Shown piece by piece: positions 36,139 to 46,012 of a stretch of 64,000 bases of DNA (within the stretch, counting starts at the first letter, position 1; every line of letters begins with the position of its first letter). A program made the position numbers and the translations under genes. The stretch comes from JBEKIK01 sp963845975 (GTDB taxonomy: Bacteria; Planctomycetota; Planctomycetia; Pirellulales; Thermoguttaceae): assembly GCA_963845975.1 (NCBI GenBank), contig CAWJUD010000001.1:1550001-1614000 (forward strand), written 5' to 3'. The notes beneath the pieces are model-generated. The model saw nothing but the letters and a program-made list of their open reading frames with translations. It ran no database searches and was not told the DNA's origin.

Positions 36139-37122
36139 TTACCTCCAAATTGGATATCCTCCGCCGCGGATAGGAAAGCCCAAATGCTTGTCCGATAAAT
36201 AATTGATCAACGGCTGACCGGTTTGCCAGCGGACCAGGTTCTGGCAGAACAAATCGGTCATGGTATCGATTCGCCATGCCGCCTGGCCGCCCACATGCGG
36301 GGTGATAATGACGTTGGGCATGTCCCAAAGCTTGCTGGCAGTCGGAAGCGGTTCCGGTTCGGTGACATCCATTACTGCCCCCGCCAGATGGCCGCTTTCC
36401 AAGGCCGCCACCAGATCGTCGTGAACCACCAGCGGCCCCCGGGCCATATTGGCCAACAGCGCTTGCGGTTTCATCTTTGCCATGGCGGCGGCATCGATCA
36501 TGTTTTTCGTTTCATCATAAAGCGGCAATGACAATATAAGGAAATCGACCTGGGGAAGCAGGTCGCTTAAGCGGTCGGACGGCCAAAGCATTTCAACCCT
36601 CTCGGGCTTGTCGACCGGGAACATGTCGGTGGCCAGAATTCTAGTTTGAAACGGTGCGAGCAACTCGACCAGGCGCCGGCCGTTGCCGCCCAATCCAACG
36701 ATGCCCACCGTGCCGCGGGTCAGATCCCTGGTGGGTCGGCGGATGAATTCCTTGTTTTGCTGCGCCCGGAAGAAAACAGGCAAACTGCGGGTCCAAGCCG
36801 TGATCAGGGCAATGGTGTGTTCGGCGACCTGGTCGGCCAAAACGCCCGATGCGCTGGTGACAACTATGTCGGACGCGATGACCGACGGCACCAAGCAATG
36901 GTCCATGCCCGCAGCCGAAGATTGAATCCATTGCAAGCGGCCTTGGCGCACCACTCCGTCCCAATCGACGGGCACTTTGGCGTGACCGCAGAAGATATCG
37001 GCCGTAAAAAGTTGCTCGGCAACGTGCTCCTGCCCGGCGTCGATGATCTCGGCGTCGTGCATGGCGGCGGCGATTTGTGCGATGTGTTTTGCTTCGACAG
37101 GATAGCAAAGGACGATGCGCAT
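36139..37122 (-). CDS. D-2-hydroxyacid dehydrogenase
   Basis: A 327-residue NAD-dependent enzyme of the D-isomer 2-hydroxyacid dehydrogenase family. GIVGLGGNGRRLVELL is the nucleotide-binding motif. The catalytic set is Arg in ANMARGPLV, Glu in DVTEPEPLP and His in ITPHVGG. It interconverts a 2-hydroxy acid and its 2-keto acid; the exact substrate (glycerate, phosphoglycerate or other) cannot be told. ATG 37122 (MRIVLCYPVEAK) is preferred over TTG 37140. Confidence 0.9.
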   Translation of the reverse strand: MRIVLCYPVEAKHIAQIAAAMHDAEIIDAGQEHVAEQLFTADIFCGHAKVPVDWDGVVRQGRLQWIQSSAAGMDHCLVPSVIASDIVVTSASGVLADQVAEHTIALITAWTRSLPVFFRAQQNKEFIRRPTRDLTRGTVGIVGLGGNGRRLVELLAPFQTRILATDMFPVDKPERVEMLWPSDRLSDLLPQVDFLILSLPLYDETKNMIDAAAMAKMKPQALLANMARGPLVVHDDLVAALESGHLAGAVMDVTEPEPLPTASKLWDMPNVIITPHVGGQAAWRIDTMTDLFCQNLVRWQTGQPLINYLSDKHLGFPIRGGGYPIWR

Positions 37123-37655
37123 GGCAAAATTTATCCGCAATGAAATCAGATGTTAAAAAATCGACCTCTTTAGACCCGGGTGAATACGCCCGGGGCAGGT
37201 TGGGGATTTATTCATTATATTGTCTATAATTACCCGCTGTGTATTCACAGCGGGCTAAATATGAATTGGAGGATATTCTTCAATTCTTGAACGTGTATTG
37301 TATCATGGAGCAAGGGTCTACCAAGCCGAACGGCATTTTATGACAATATCCGGGTTATCGGGCTATATTTTTCTTTTGCCGGCGAAAACCAAATAGGCCG
37401 ACCATTTTAGCCCCCGTTACCGGTGGTGGGGTTGGAATTAAGACGAAATGGAGACTGGCTCCCTCACATGGTGATCATTTCAGCCGATTATGCAAAATGC
37501 CCAGACCCTGTACCCATTTTGTTAAACGCTTTAAGGAATGTATCCTAGTAGAGTAATGATGAAGCGGATAAAATACAAGTTCTAGTGCAACTTTATCGCT
37601 TTACTACGGGTCAAGGGAAAAAGTGCGGCGGTCTTCCGGGCGAAGGAGGTGTACC
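37123..37655. other. Intergenic region with palindromic repeats
   Basis: No gene is seen in these 530 bases. CGGGTGAATACGCCCGG (about 37177-37193) and the hairpin CCCGCTGTG...CACAGCGGG (37232-37253) are REP-like palindromes of the dispersed type. Confidence 0.45.
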
Positions 37656-38663
37656 CTGAACGATAACAAATGCGACAATAAATTTTCGATAGGCCTGCCG
37701 GCGGTATTGGCGTTGGTGGTGCTGCGGTTGTGTCTGGGTTGCCACTTTTTGTACGAAGGCGTGTGGAAGATCGAGCACCGCGATCATTTCACTGCGGAGA
37801 CTTTTCTAATTCAAGCGAAAGGGCCTTTGGCGGGATTTTTTTACGCCCTGGTTCCCGACGTCAACGGGCGCCAGCGCCTGCATATTGTCAGCGACGAGAA
37901 CGGGAAAAAACGCATCGACTCCGATCCAATCGCCGCACGATGGAACGAGTACCGGCAGAATCTAGTGAATTATCTCAGACCCCGGGACGAGCCGACTCCG
38001 GCAGCCTTGCAGGCGTATCAAAAATTCGAGACCGACGCCGAAAAAAAGTATATCGAATTTAAAAAATCGCTGGAGGCGTATTTCGCCGCTAATTTGGATC
38101 GCATCGAGGCCTATTTCGCAGCGTTGGACCGGTTCGAGCAAAGCCCGGAGGCCCGGCAGGACGCCCCATTCCAAAAGCAGCGCCGCTGGGACCGGATGAT
38201 GGAATTGCGCAGCGAAGCCAACCTGTGGCTCAAGGAAATCGAAGGCCGGGAAGCATCGTATAAAAAAGCTTTATACGAGTTGATGGACGACAAGCAGCGG
38301 GAAAAAATTGCATCCCTGCCGGGCAATTGGAAAATTTGGCAATGGGGGCGCATGGAGCAGATCAACTTCGCCGTCATTTACGGGCTGACCGCCATCGGAT
38401 TGTGCCTGATACTTGGCTTGTTCACCCGGCTGGCGGCCTTGGGCGGCGCGGCGTTTATGTGTTTCGTGGTAATGGCCCAGCCGGCTTGGCCCGCGATTTA
38501 TCCGCCCGATCCGATGATCGCGGGTCATGCGCTGTTGATAAATAGGGATTTTATCGAGATGGTTGCCTTGCTGGTGATCGCCGCCGCGGCCGCGGGCCGC
38601 TGGGGCGGACTCGACTTTTTTGTGCATCGTTGTTTTGTCAAACCGTTTTGTAAAAAAGGATAA
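37656..38663 (+). CDS. DoxX-family membrane protein
   Basis: About 335 residues. Helices at the N-terminus (IGLPAVLALVVLRLCLGCHF) and three near the C-terminus (AVIYGLTAIGLCLILGLF, LAALGGAAFMCFVVMAQP, FIEMVALLVIAAAAAG) frame a long hydrophilic, partly coiled insert (about 50-235). This is DoxX with a planctomycete-type central insertion. A near-perfect AAGGAGGTG at 37643-37651 sits just before CTG 37656, so CTG looks like the start; the GTG at 37623 lies ahead of that site. It precedes the Tat-type Gfo/Idh gene. Confidence 0.75.
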   Translation: MNDNKCDNKFSIGLPAVLALVVLRLCLGCHFLYEGVWKIEHRDHFTAETFLIQAKGPLAGFFYALVPDVNGRQRLHIVSDENGKKRIDSDPIAARWNEYRQNLVNYLRPRDEPTPAALQAYQKFETDAEKKYIEFKKSLEAYFAANLDRIEAYFAALDRFEQSPEARQDAPFQKQRRWDRMMELRSEANLWLKEIEGREASYKKALYELMDDKQREKIASLPGNWKIWQWGRMEQINFAVIYGLTAIGLCLILGLFTRLAALGGAAFMCFVVMAQPAWPAIYPPDPMIAGHALLINRDFIEMVALLVIAAAAAGRWGGLDFFVHRCFVKPFCKKG

Positions 38664-38674
38664 ACACTAACATT

Positions 38675-38800
38675 TGTCCTGGTTCCCATGCTCCGCGTGG
38701 GAACCCGCGTGGGGTGGTGGATAGTGCGTTTCCGCGGAGGATCGTGGGAACGAGGAAATTTATGCAAATTTCTCCCCTCTCCTTTTGGGAGAGGGGACAT
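38675..38800. repeat. Two dispersed palindromes
   Basis: GGTTCCCATGCTCCGCGTGG (about 38682-38701, pairing with GGGAAC parts) and the CTCTCC...GGAGAGG hairpin (about 38776-38795) lie between the DoxX and Gfo/Idh genes. The second belongs to the same class as 18533. Confidence 0.5.
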
Positions 38801-38854
38801 TGAATCCGTAATTTGCCAAACTCAGGATAGAACATTTTAGCGGAACTTAAAGAT

Positions 38855-40567
38855 ATGACGCCCAAGCTTCCAAATAAAACAGCCGCCCCGCAAGGTCAAA
38901 AACCGGCCGCCGGCGATTTCAGCCGCCGGAATTTTCTCAAGGGCACATTAGCCGCGGGCGCGGTCGTGGGCGGGGGTTTGGGCGCATTTTATTTTGGTTA
39001 CGAAAGGGCCCTTGGTTCGCCCGTCAGAATAGGTGTGATCGGCGCGGGCGACCAGGCCGGCGTGCTCATAGGGGCAATCAATCCCGCCTTTGTCGAGGTG
39101 AAATCAATCGCCGAAATCCGGCCATATAACATCCATCGGGCATTTAATGGCGATCATTACAGCGACGACGCCCTGAAATTCAAACCGGGGCTTGTGGCAA
39201 AATACCGCTGGAAAAACGAAAACCAAGCCCGAAAACACGTGAAGGTCTACGGCACTTATCCGGAGTTGATCGAAAATGCCGGGGCCGACGGCTTGGAAGG
39301 AGTGATCATCGCCTTGCCCTTGCACCTGCACGCCGAAGCGGCCATCGCGGCCATGAAGGCCGGCTTGCACGTGCTGACCGAAAAACTCATGGCCCACAGC
39401 GTACACCAGTGCAAGGAGATGGCCCGGGCGGCAAGGCAAACCGGTTTGCTCTTGGCCGTCGGGCATCAGCGGCACTACAATATACTGTACGCCAACGCCG
39501 TGGAATCGATCAGGCAAGGGCTGTTGGGCCAGGTTCATTACATACGCGCCCAGTGGCATCGGGTAAACATGCCGGGCAACGATACCTGGCAGCCTCCTCT
39601 TCCTCCCGACGTAAAGGCCAAAGATCCTCGCGGCGATGAACTGATAAAAAAACTGAAGGCCTGGCAAAAAGAACTGGACAAGGCCGACGGCCGGGATATC
39701 GACGTGTGGCAGGCGAGAGTCGATCAACTCAAGGCCCAAATCCGCGATAATATGGTCGAGGCGGAAAAGTGCGGATATCAAAGCCGCCGGATCAAGGACT
39801 CCTCGGGCAAGGTCATATACGAGGCGCCGCCCATTGAAGAATTAATCCGCTGGCGTTTGTGGGATCGCACCGGGGCGGGCTTGATGGGCGAGTTGGGCGG
39901 CCATCAGTTCGACGCGGCTGGTTTATATATCGCGGCGGCGCACGAGGGCAAGAGACAGTATCCGCTTACCATAGCCGCCTCAGCCGGCCGGCCGCTGTTT
40001 CCACCTGACCGCGAAGCTGACGACCATATTTACTGCATCCTGGAATTTCCGGCCAAGGATTACGACGTCAGAGATCCCTTGAAGGATCGAAATAAAATCG
40101 GCGTGCAATACGCGGCCGTAAACGGCAACGACTTCGGCGGATACGGCGAGATAGTCTACGGCACCAAGCGAACGCTGCTTTTGGAACGCGAAAGGGCCTT
40201 GAGCATCGTTCCCGATCCGGCCGCCGGCGTTAAAATTTCAATCTCCACCAGTGTGGCGGCAGTCCTGGATACCCAGGCCAGCGGTTCCGTGGACGTGACG
40301 GCCGCCAAGTCGGCGGCCGATCCCGACGCAAATCTCGGGTACAAAGAAGAAATCGAACACTGGGCGTGGTGCATCCGCAATCCCGCCCAGGAAAATAAAC
40401 CGCGGTGCTATCCGGCCGTGGCCTTGTGCGACGCCGTGATCGCACATACGGCTAACATCTCCGCCCGCGAAGGCCGGCCAATTCAGTTCAAAGAGGAATG
40501 GTTCACCATTGATAGCGACGATACCCCGGAAGGGATCGCCCCGGATCTGAACCGATATAAAGGATGA
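38855..40567 (+). CDS. Tat-exported Gfo/Idh/MocA oxidoreductase (copy 1)
   Basis: A 570-residue protein. The twin-arginine signal is FSRRNFLKGTLAAGAVVGGG. The Rossmann fold follows (VRIGVIGAGDQAGVLIGAIN), then VIIALPLHLHAEAAIAAMKA and the EKL motif in HVLTEKLMAHSVHQCKEMAR, where EKP is usual. An insert (about 245-305) is charged and helical. Planctomycetes carry many such exported oxidoreductases, thought to act on sugars with tightly bound cofactor. It is paralogous to 42489, with which it shares the insert and C-terminal EEWFTIDSDDTPEG. Confidence 0.9.
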   Translation: MTPKLPNKTAAPQGQKPAAGDFSRRNFLKGTLAAGAVVGGGLGAFYFGYERALGSPVRIGVIGAGDQAGVLIGAINPAFVEVKSIAEIRPYNIHRAFNGDHYSDDALKFKPGLVAKYRWKNENQARKHVKVYGTYPELIENAGADGLEGVIIALPLHLHAEAAIAAMKAGLHVLTEKLMAHSVHQCKEMARAARQTGLLLAVGHQRHYNILYANAVESIRQGLLGQVHYIRAQWHRVNMPGNDTWQPPLPPDVKAKDPRGDELIKKLKAWQKELDKADGRDIDVWQARVDQLKAQIRDNMVEAEKCGYQSRRIKDSSGKVIYEAPPIEELIRWRLWDRTGAGLMGELGGHQFDAAGLYIAAAHEGKRQYPLTIAASAGRPLFPPDREADDHIYCILEFPAKDYDVRDPLKDRNKIGVQYAAVNGNDFGGYGEIVYGTKRTLLLERERALSIVPDPAAGVKISISTSVAAVLDTQASGSVDVTAAKSAADPDANLGYKEEIEHWAWCIRNPAQENKPRCYPAVALCDAVIAHTANISAREGRPIQFKEEWFTIDSDDTPEGIAPDLNRYKG

Positions 40568-40680
40568 ATGCAGAATGATGAATGATGAATGAAAAATGCC
40601 GAATCAATGGAACCGCGTCACTAACAAAATAGTTTTAAACTATAAAAATATGAACTGCAATGATTTGTATATTCCTTTTT

Positions 40681-40838
40681 TCTCTAGCCCAGGCGTTTAC
40701 GCCTGGGGCGGTAAGTCGTTGCCATTATTTATGTCAATCCCGTTCACGGGATTCCTTTATTCCCGGTGTCGGCCGCCCCTGAGGGGGCTGTATGAGAAAA
40801 AGATTGTGAGATTTCCCTCGTCCCAGGCGTAAACGCCT
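40681..40838. repeat. AGGCGTTTACGCCT palindromes beside the IS insertion
   Basis: CCCAGGCGTTTACGCCTGGG (40688-40707) and CCCAGGCGTAAACGCCT (about 40821-40838) are the same palindrome. A further copy resumes at about 42409 on the other side of the IS, so the IS target was one of these repeats. Confidence 0.65.
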
Positions 40839-42408
40839 CGTTGTTACACACAAGTTAAGGATCATTTTGAGTGTCAGGACCAAACAATTGCCAGCAGGTA
40901 GCAAAATCATGCATGCGTTGCAATCCGATCCAGAGGGTTTGCGGACCAGGCGGGTCGGCTCGTTTTCGATTGACATAGCCGCCGAGCTGGGCCACCAACC
41001 GTACAAATACCCCCAGGGACGGCGGCTTGGGAGGAGGGTCTTCACGCCGCACCACCTTCCAGACCGATTTCCATTCGGCCGGCTCGAAAACCGCATCGCA
41101 ATCGATCTCCGGGCAACTGCGTCCCAAGCGGCAAACGTACAGCGTTCGCCAAGCAACAATCACATACACGGCCAGACACGTAAGCAGACGGTCCATGTAT
41201 TCGAACAGCCGCTCTTCCACTCGGCAGCCGGATTTCAACACGCGAAAGAAAATTTCTATCATCCACCGCACACAGTAGTATTGGATGATCTGTCGCACCT
41301 GCTCTATGCTGTCGATCGGCAGGCTCGTCAAAAGCAGCCATTCGACAGGCTCGTCGCCGGGCGGCGGACTGACTTCACTGACCAGCACGACATTCACGGT
41401 CACCGGCGGAAGTTTGCGGTCCGCTCGATAAGGAGGACGCAACGTCACGCGGGCCGCGCACCGCGACCTCCGCCTCGCGCGACTGGCGCGGCTGCCGGCG
41501 ACCACGCGTTTCGCAATCGAGTTTAGCTTTCCGCCCTCGCACCCGAATCGTGTTGCGGAACAAGATCGGCTGTTCCAAAAGATGGGCGCGGAGGTACTTT
41601 TCCCCCGCGTTTTCCCCGCAATCGCAGAGCAAAACGCGATCCTGGCAGGCGCGTACGATCCATTGGCTCCGGTTCGATTCGGCCGCGCCTTCCACAAGAA
41701 CTTCGTAGATGTCGGCTTCGCTGTCCGCCGCAAGTATAAACTGCGTTGCCGGACAATGCCGGGCTTCTTCGGCCGCCTGGCGCATTCCCAGGACCCAACG
41801 ATGGCTCTCTTTTTCTTCAATCGGCGTGGCGGCCCGCCGGGCGCGCGTCAACGAAGCGCAAATGGTTTCTTCCTCTCGCGTCCACGCGGTTCCTTGAACG
41901 CTTCCCAGCGGAGTGCCGTCCGGCGTGAAGGCGTGCAACAGATGCAGCAAGCGCGCCGCGCCGCGAATTGCCGTCCAAGGGACCGGCGCCCGCCACTTGC
42001 TGTTCCGGCCGCGTCACGTTTATTTCCGACGTATCCTGCGCGAGCACGACGATCGGTTGTGCACCCATGCGTTGTCGCGTGACGTCTACATGCGGTTGCA
42101 AAATATTGTCGAAGGTCGTGTTTTCATTCTCGAAGAAGCGGTAAGCGGCCACCATTTCGGCCCTTCCACCGCAAGCGGCCGGAATGCTGGCGGTGGGGTG
42201 CGCCGCCAATTGCGAAAGAACCAATTGCAAGCGCTGATTCAAACGTTTGTCGGGCAAAGCGACAGTTTTCATTTCATCAGTTATCCATGGGGCAATCACG
42301 ATCATTCATCCTTGACTAAATTCGCCTCCCTGCGTCAATTTACCGTTTAATCATTATTACCCAATGCACCCATTTCACAAATAGCACTAAAACTTGTGTG
42401 TAACAACG
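40839..42408. mobile_element. IS4-family (Tn5-like) insertion sequence
   Basis: About 1.57 kb bounded by perfect inverted repeats CGTTGTTACACACAAGTT (40839-40856) and AACTTGTGTGTAACAACG (42391-42408). AGGCGTAAACGCCT occurs directly outside both ends, consistent with a target duplication of up to 14 bases, although the flank is itself palindromic. It holds one broken transposase gene on the minus strand and separates two paralogous Gfo/Idh genes. Confidence 0.85.
40855..42305 (-). pseudogene. IS4-family transposase, two frame changes
   Basis: From ATG 42305 the N-terminus is Tn5-like (WITDEMKTVALPDKRLNQRL, HPTASIPAACGGRAEMVAAY, VLAQDTSEINVTRP). Near 41960 the frame changes to LLHAFTPDGTPLGSVQG and FILAADSEADIYEVL. 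Near 41455 it changes again to LRPPYRADRKLPPVTVNVVL and RWMIEIFFRVLKSGCRVEER, the YREK-like block with the last catalytic Glu. All three parts together make a normal-length protein. The breaks may be true decay or assembly indels. Confidence 0.82.
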
Positions 42409-42488
42409 AGGCGTAAACGCCTGGGCTAGAGAAACGGAAACCAAATGAATAAACACTGACCACTGTCCACTGACTACTGACCACTAAT

Positions 42489-44226
42489 ATGTACTTAACT
42501 CCCGAGCAGCGAGCGATCGGCAAGGAAAACTTCAACGCGGTCGTGGGCAGCAAGCCGATCCGCCGCGAATTGCTCAAAAAAACGATCAATGCCCAGGCCG
42601 CCTCGGGCAACGGCCTGGGCGAGTTGTATTTCGGCTACGGCAGTTCGCCGAGCGAACCGCTTCGCGTGGGCGTAATCGGCACCGGCGACGAAGGATGCGT
42701 GCTCATCGGGGCCATCAACCCCAAGTTCATCGCGGTCAAGTCAATCGCCGACATCCGGCCTTACAACGTATGGCGGGCGTTCCACGGCGATTATTACGGC
42801 GAAACCGCCCGCAAAGTCCGGCCGGGCTTGCTCAGCGTCTTCGATTGGAAATCGGAGGATGAAGCCCGCATGAATGTCAAAGTCTACGGGGGCTTCGAGG
42901 AACTTATCGAAAACGCCAAGCAAGACGGCATCGAGGCGGTCCTAATCGCCTTGCCCTTGCACCTGCACGCCCGGGCTGCGATTGCGGCCATGAAGGCGGG
43001 CCTGCACGTGATGACCGAAAAACTCATGGGCCACAGCGTACACGAGTGCAAGGAAATGGCCCGCGCCGCCAAACAAAGCGGTTTGCTCCTGGCCGTCGGG
43101 CATCAACGGCATTACAACATCTTGTACAATAATTCTGTGGAGATGATCCGCCAGGGTTTGTTGGGCGAGTTGCACTACATTCGGGCACAATGGCACCGCG
43201 GCAATCTGCCGGGCAACGACAGTTGGCAGCAGCCCATGCCAAAGGACGCGAAACCCGACGATCCCCTGGCCGAAGTGCTGGATAGAAACCTCCGCGATTG
43301 GACGAAAAAACTCGACCAATTGAAAAAAGCAAACAATAAATCAGCGGCGGATTGGGAAGAAAAAGTCGCCCAGGTCAAGGCCCAGATCAAAGACGCCGCG
43401 GTAAATGCAAAAAAATTCGGTTACGAAGATCTGGAGCTGAAGGACGGCGAGGGCAAGGCGATCTACGACCGGCCGGCCATCGAGGAACTGATCCGCTGGC
43501 GGCTTTGGGATCGGACAAGCGGCGGATTGATGGCCGAATTGGGCTCTCATCAACTCGACGCGGCTAGCATCTTTATCGCCGCGGTCCACGGCGGGCACAA
43601 GCAGATGCCGCTTAACGTCTGCGCGTCCAGCAGCCGGCCGCTCTTTCCGCCCGACCGCGACGTGGAAGATCACGTGTTTTGCGTTTTCGAGTTTCCGGCC
43701 CCGGGCTACGAGGCCAACGATCCGCAGGCCGCGAAAAAGAAGATCGGCGTGCAGTACGCCTCGATCAACGGCAACGGCTTCGGCGGATACGGCGAGACCG
43801 TCCTGGGCACACAAAGCACGCTGGTGCTGGAAACCGAAAACGATGCCATGGTCTTTAAAATGGGCGAGACCGGCAAAAAGATCAAGGTGGCCACGGGCAG
43901 AGACGCCAATAATACTCCCCGGCCGGTTTTGCAACTCGACGAAACCGGCGACGCAGAGTCGGCGGCCATCGGGGCCCTGGGCACGTTGCCGGCCGAACGC
44001 GGTTACACCGAAGAATTGGAACATTGGGCCTGGTGCGTGCGGAACCGCGATCCGGAAAATCTGCCCCGCTGCCCTCCCCAAGTCGCCCTGGGCGACGCCG
44101 TGATCGCATTGACCGCTAACATGGCCGCCCGCGAAGGCGCGGATCGAATTCAAAAAAGAATGGTTCGACGTCGACAGCGACGAAACTCCGGAGAACGTCA
44201 AACCGGACGTGAACCGGTATAGTTAA
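42489..44226 (+). CDS. Gfo/Idh/MocA oxidoreductase (copy 2), frame break near 44143
   Basis: Paralogue of 38855 (VGVIGTGDEGCVLIGAINPK, HVMTEKLMGHSVHECKEMAR, same charged insert). Its N-terminus has lost a clean Tat motif: PIRRELLKKTINAQ stands where copy 1 has SRRNFLKG, so export is doubtful. Near 44143 one base is extra or two are missing. The unshifted frame ends at 44222 as noise; the shifted one reads IEFKKEWFDVDSDETPENVK to a TAA at 44224-44226, matching copy 1. It is written here as one gene to 44226. Confidence 0.82.
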
Positions 44227-44240
44227 TCCAAGTCCGAAAA

Positions 44241-45161
44241 ATGGAATTTATACCTTTTCTCCATCCAGAAGGAAAAGACAAGGCAGGGCCTTCGACTGCA
44301 GCGGATCGGCTCAAATCTCCAGGCGCTATCGTGCAAGAGATGGACGATCTCTATGTTTTCATCAGGGGGGCGCTTTATGCCAATGGTTTAAACGAGGCAA
44401 AAAAGGCCTTTAAAGAAAGGAATTACGCCGAGGCATTCAGGTTGGTGCGGGAAACGGGAGAGCTTTACCGCCGCATGCATTTGCAGGCCCTTAAACAAGA
44501 TCCTGAAAAAGCGGGCGGCGGAAAAAAGGAAGTCCAAAAACTTCGCGATAAGCAGGCAAAGATAAAAGACGTGCTCGATCGCTTTGACGGCCTTGACCGT
44601 CAACTGGAAAAAATGGCCAGGCTGCAACCGGACAAACCCAAGAGCCCTGTTTCCCTAAGTTCTCGGCCCGGCGCCAAGCCGGAACCTATCGCCCAGGTTT
44701 CCCAAGTTGCGCCTGCAAGCCAGGCGGATGATGCGATTGAACGAGGGAAAAATGCCGCCGTACACATAATTGACATGGGCTCGTTCACGCAACTGCAAAC
44801 CGCCGCCCAGCTAACGGGCCTATTGCCCAGTGCCGACGGAATCGGATTCGTCCGGGATCACGAGTTTCGCACGGGCAAATATCAGGAGGCCTTCGAACGG
44901 ATCGATGTTTTTTTCATGCATTTAAAGACCGCTGCCGAACAACGCCAGCGGACACTTCGCCAGGAAGAACGTGATTATAAAAGCGGGGTTCTTAAAATGT
45001 CCCCCAAGCAGTGGTTGATCAAGCAGCAGAACGACACGGCTCAGACGCAAAGAATCGACCGTGCGCTGCGGTATTTCGCAAGGATTTTGGACGGGCTGCG
45101 GATAATGATTACCTCCACCGCCGATACTCCGCCGCAAGGCCCTGGACCGAGTCCGGGATAG
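44241..45161 (+). CDS. Hypothetical coiled-coil protein
   Basis: A 306-residue soluble protein with helical, charged segments (ERNYAEAFRLVRETGELYRR, VQKLRDKQAKIKDVLDRFDG) and a Pro/Ser-rich linker at about 130-160. No family is recognised. It begins 14 bases after the second oxidoreductase stop on the same strand, so co-transcription is likely. Ribosome site is weak. Confidence 0.55.
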   Translation: MEFIPFLHPEGKDKAGPSTAADRLKSPGAIVQEMDDLYVFIRGALYANGLNEAKKAFKERNYAEAFRLVRETGELYRRMHLQALKQDPEKAGGGKKEVQKLRDKQAKIKDVLDRFDGLDRQLEKMARLQPDKPKSPVSLSSRPGAKPEPIAQVSQVAPASQADDAIERGKNAAVHIIDMGSFTQLQTAAQLTGLLPSADGIGFVRDHEFRTGKYQEAFERIDVFFMHLKTAAEQRQRTLRQEERDYKSGVLKMSPKQWLIKQQNDTAQTQRIDRALRYFARILDGLRIMITSTADTPPQGPGPSPG

Positions 45162-45327
45162 ATTTATAATTTCTCTGCCGCAAGGTATTGATATCGGATA
45201 AATAATGTCGTGTCGTATGTTTTTATTTGCGGCGAACACTCCCGGAGCAAGCTTCGGGGGTAAATGATGAATACGACATCATATATCTGACGTTCAATAA
45301 ACATTTCTCGTTGCAAAGGGGATTGCC

Positions 45328-45636
45328 ATGGTACTGGTCGAGTTCAGTGTGTTCCCATTGGGGAAGGGTGAAAGCGTGGGCGTTTACGTGGCGCGGTGTT
45401 TGAAGATCGTCGAGCGTAGCGGAGTGGAATATCAGTGCCATGCCATGGGCACGACCATGGAAGGGGAGTTGGACGAGGTTCTGGACGTGGTTAAGCGATG
45501 CGTGGAGGAACTGACCTCCGATTGCGATCGCGTGGAATGTGCCATGAAACTCGACTATCGCAAAGGCTATGCGGGGGAATTAAAATCAAGACTGGCAAGG
45601 GTCGAAAAACGGCTGGGTCATGCGGTCAATAAGTAG
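45328..45636 (+). CDS. MTH1187/YqgV-type thiamine-binding protein
   Basis: A 102-residue protein of the MTH1187 family (UPF0045). The family text is clear: VLVEFSVFPLGKGESVGVYV, SGVEYQCHAMGTTMEGELDE and VECAMKLDYRKG. Members form tetramers and bind thiamine or related compounds. AAGGGG lies six bases before the ATG. No thiamine gene or riboswitch is seen next to it. Confidence 0.88.
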   Translation: MVLVEFSVFPLGKGESVGVYVARCLKIVERSGVEYQCHAMGTTMEGELDEVLDVVKRCVEELTSDCDRVECAMKLDYRKGYAGELKSRLARVEKRLGHAVNK

Positions 45637-45709
45637 AATAAAAGGGTATAATTTTAAAAGGGATAAGTCGAATTATTAATTAGTCCGGATTAATCGGGTA
45701 GATTTTATC

Positions 45710-46012
45710 ATGCCGCAAATTACCATGGAAACCTGTCACAGCCTGGGTTGGGAAGAGGCCGCCCGTCGATTGAAAGAAAAATTCGGCGCGGTCCGCGACC
45801 GGTATGGTTCGCATGTGAACAATCTCCAGGAAAAATGGGACGATCACACGTTTTCGTTCGGCTTTAAGGCCATGGGCATGGGCGTGACCGGCACGGTACG
45901 CGTGGAAGACGCCAGCGTAAAACTCAATGCCGAACTGCCCTTGGCGGCGATGCTGTTTAAAGCGGCCATCGAACGGCAAATCCGCCAGGAATTAAGCGGC
46001 TTGCTGGCATGA
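45710..46012 (+). CDS. Polyhydroxyalkanoic acid system (PHA_gran_rgn) family protein
   Basis: A 100-residue protein matching the small PHA granule-associated family: CHSLGWEEAARRLKEKFGAV, then WDDHTFSFGFKAMGMGVTGT and LNAELPLAAMLFKAAIERQI. The family is named for its occurrence with PHA genes, but none is adjacent here. It may instead be a general lipid or membrane-associated protein. Confidence 0.8.
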   Translation: MPQITMETCHSLGWEEAARRLKEKFGAVRDRYGSHVNNLQEKWDDHTFSFGFKAMGMGVTGTVRVEDASVKLNAELPLAAMLFKAAIERQIRQELSGLLA

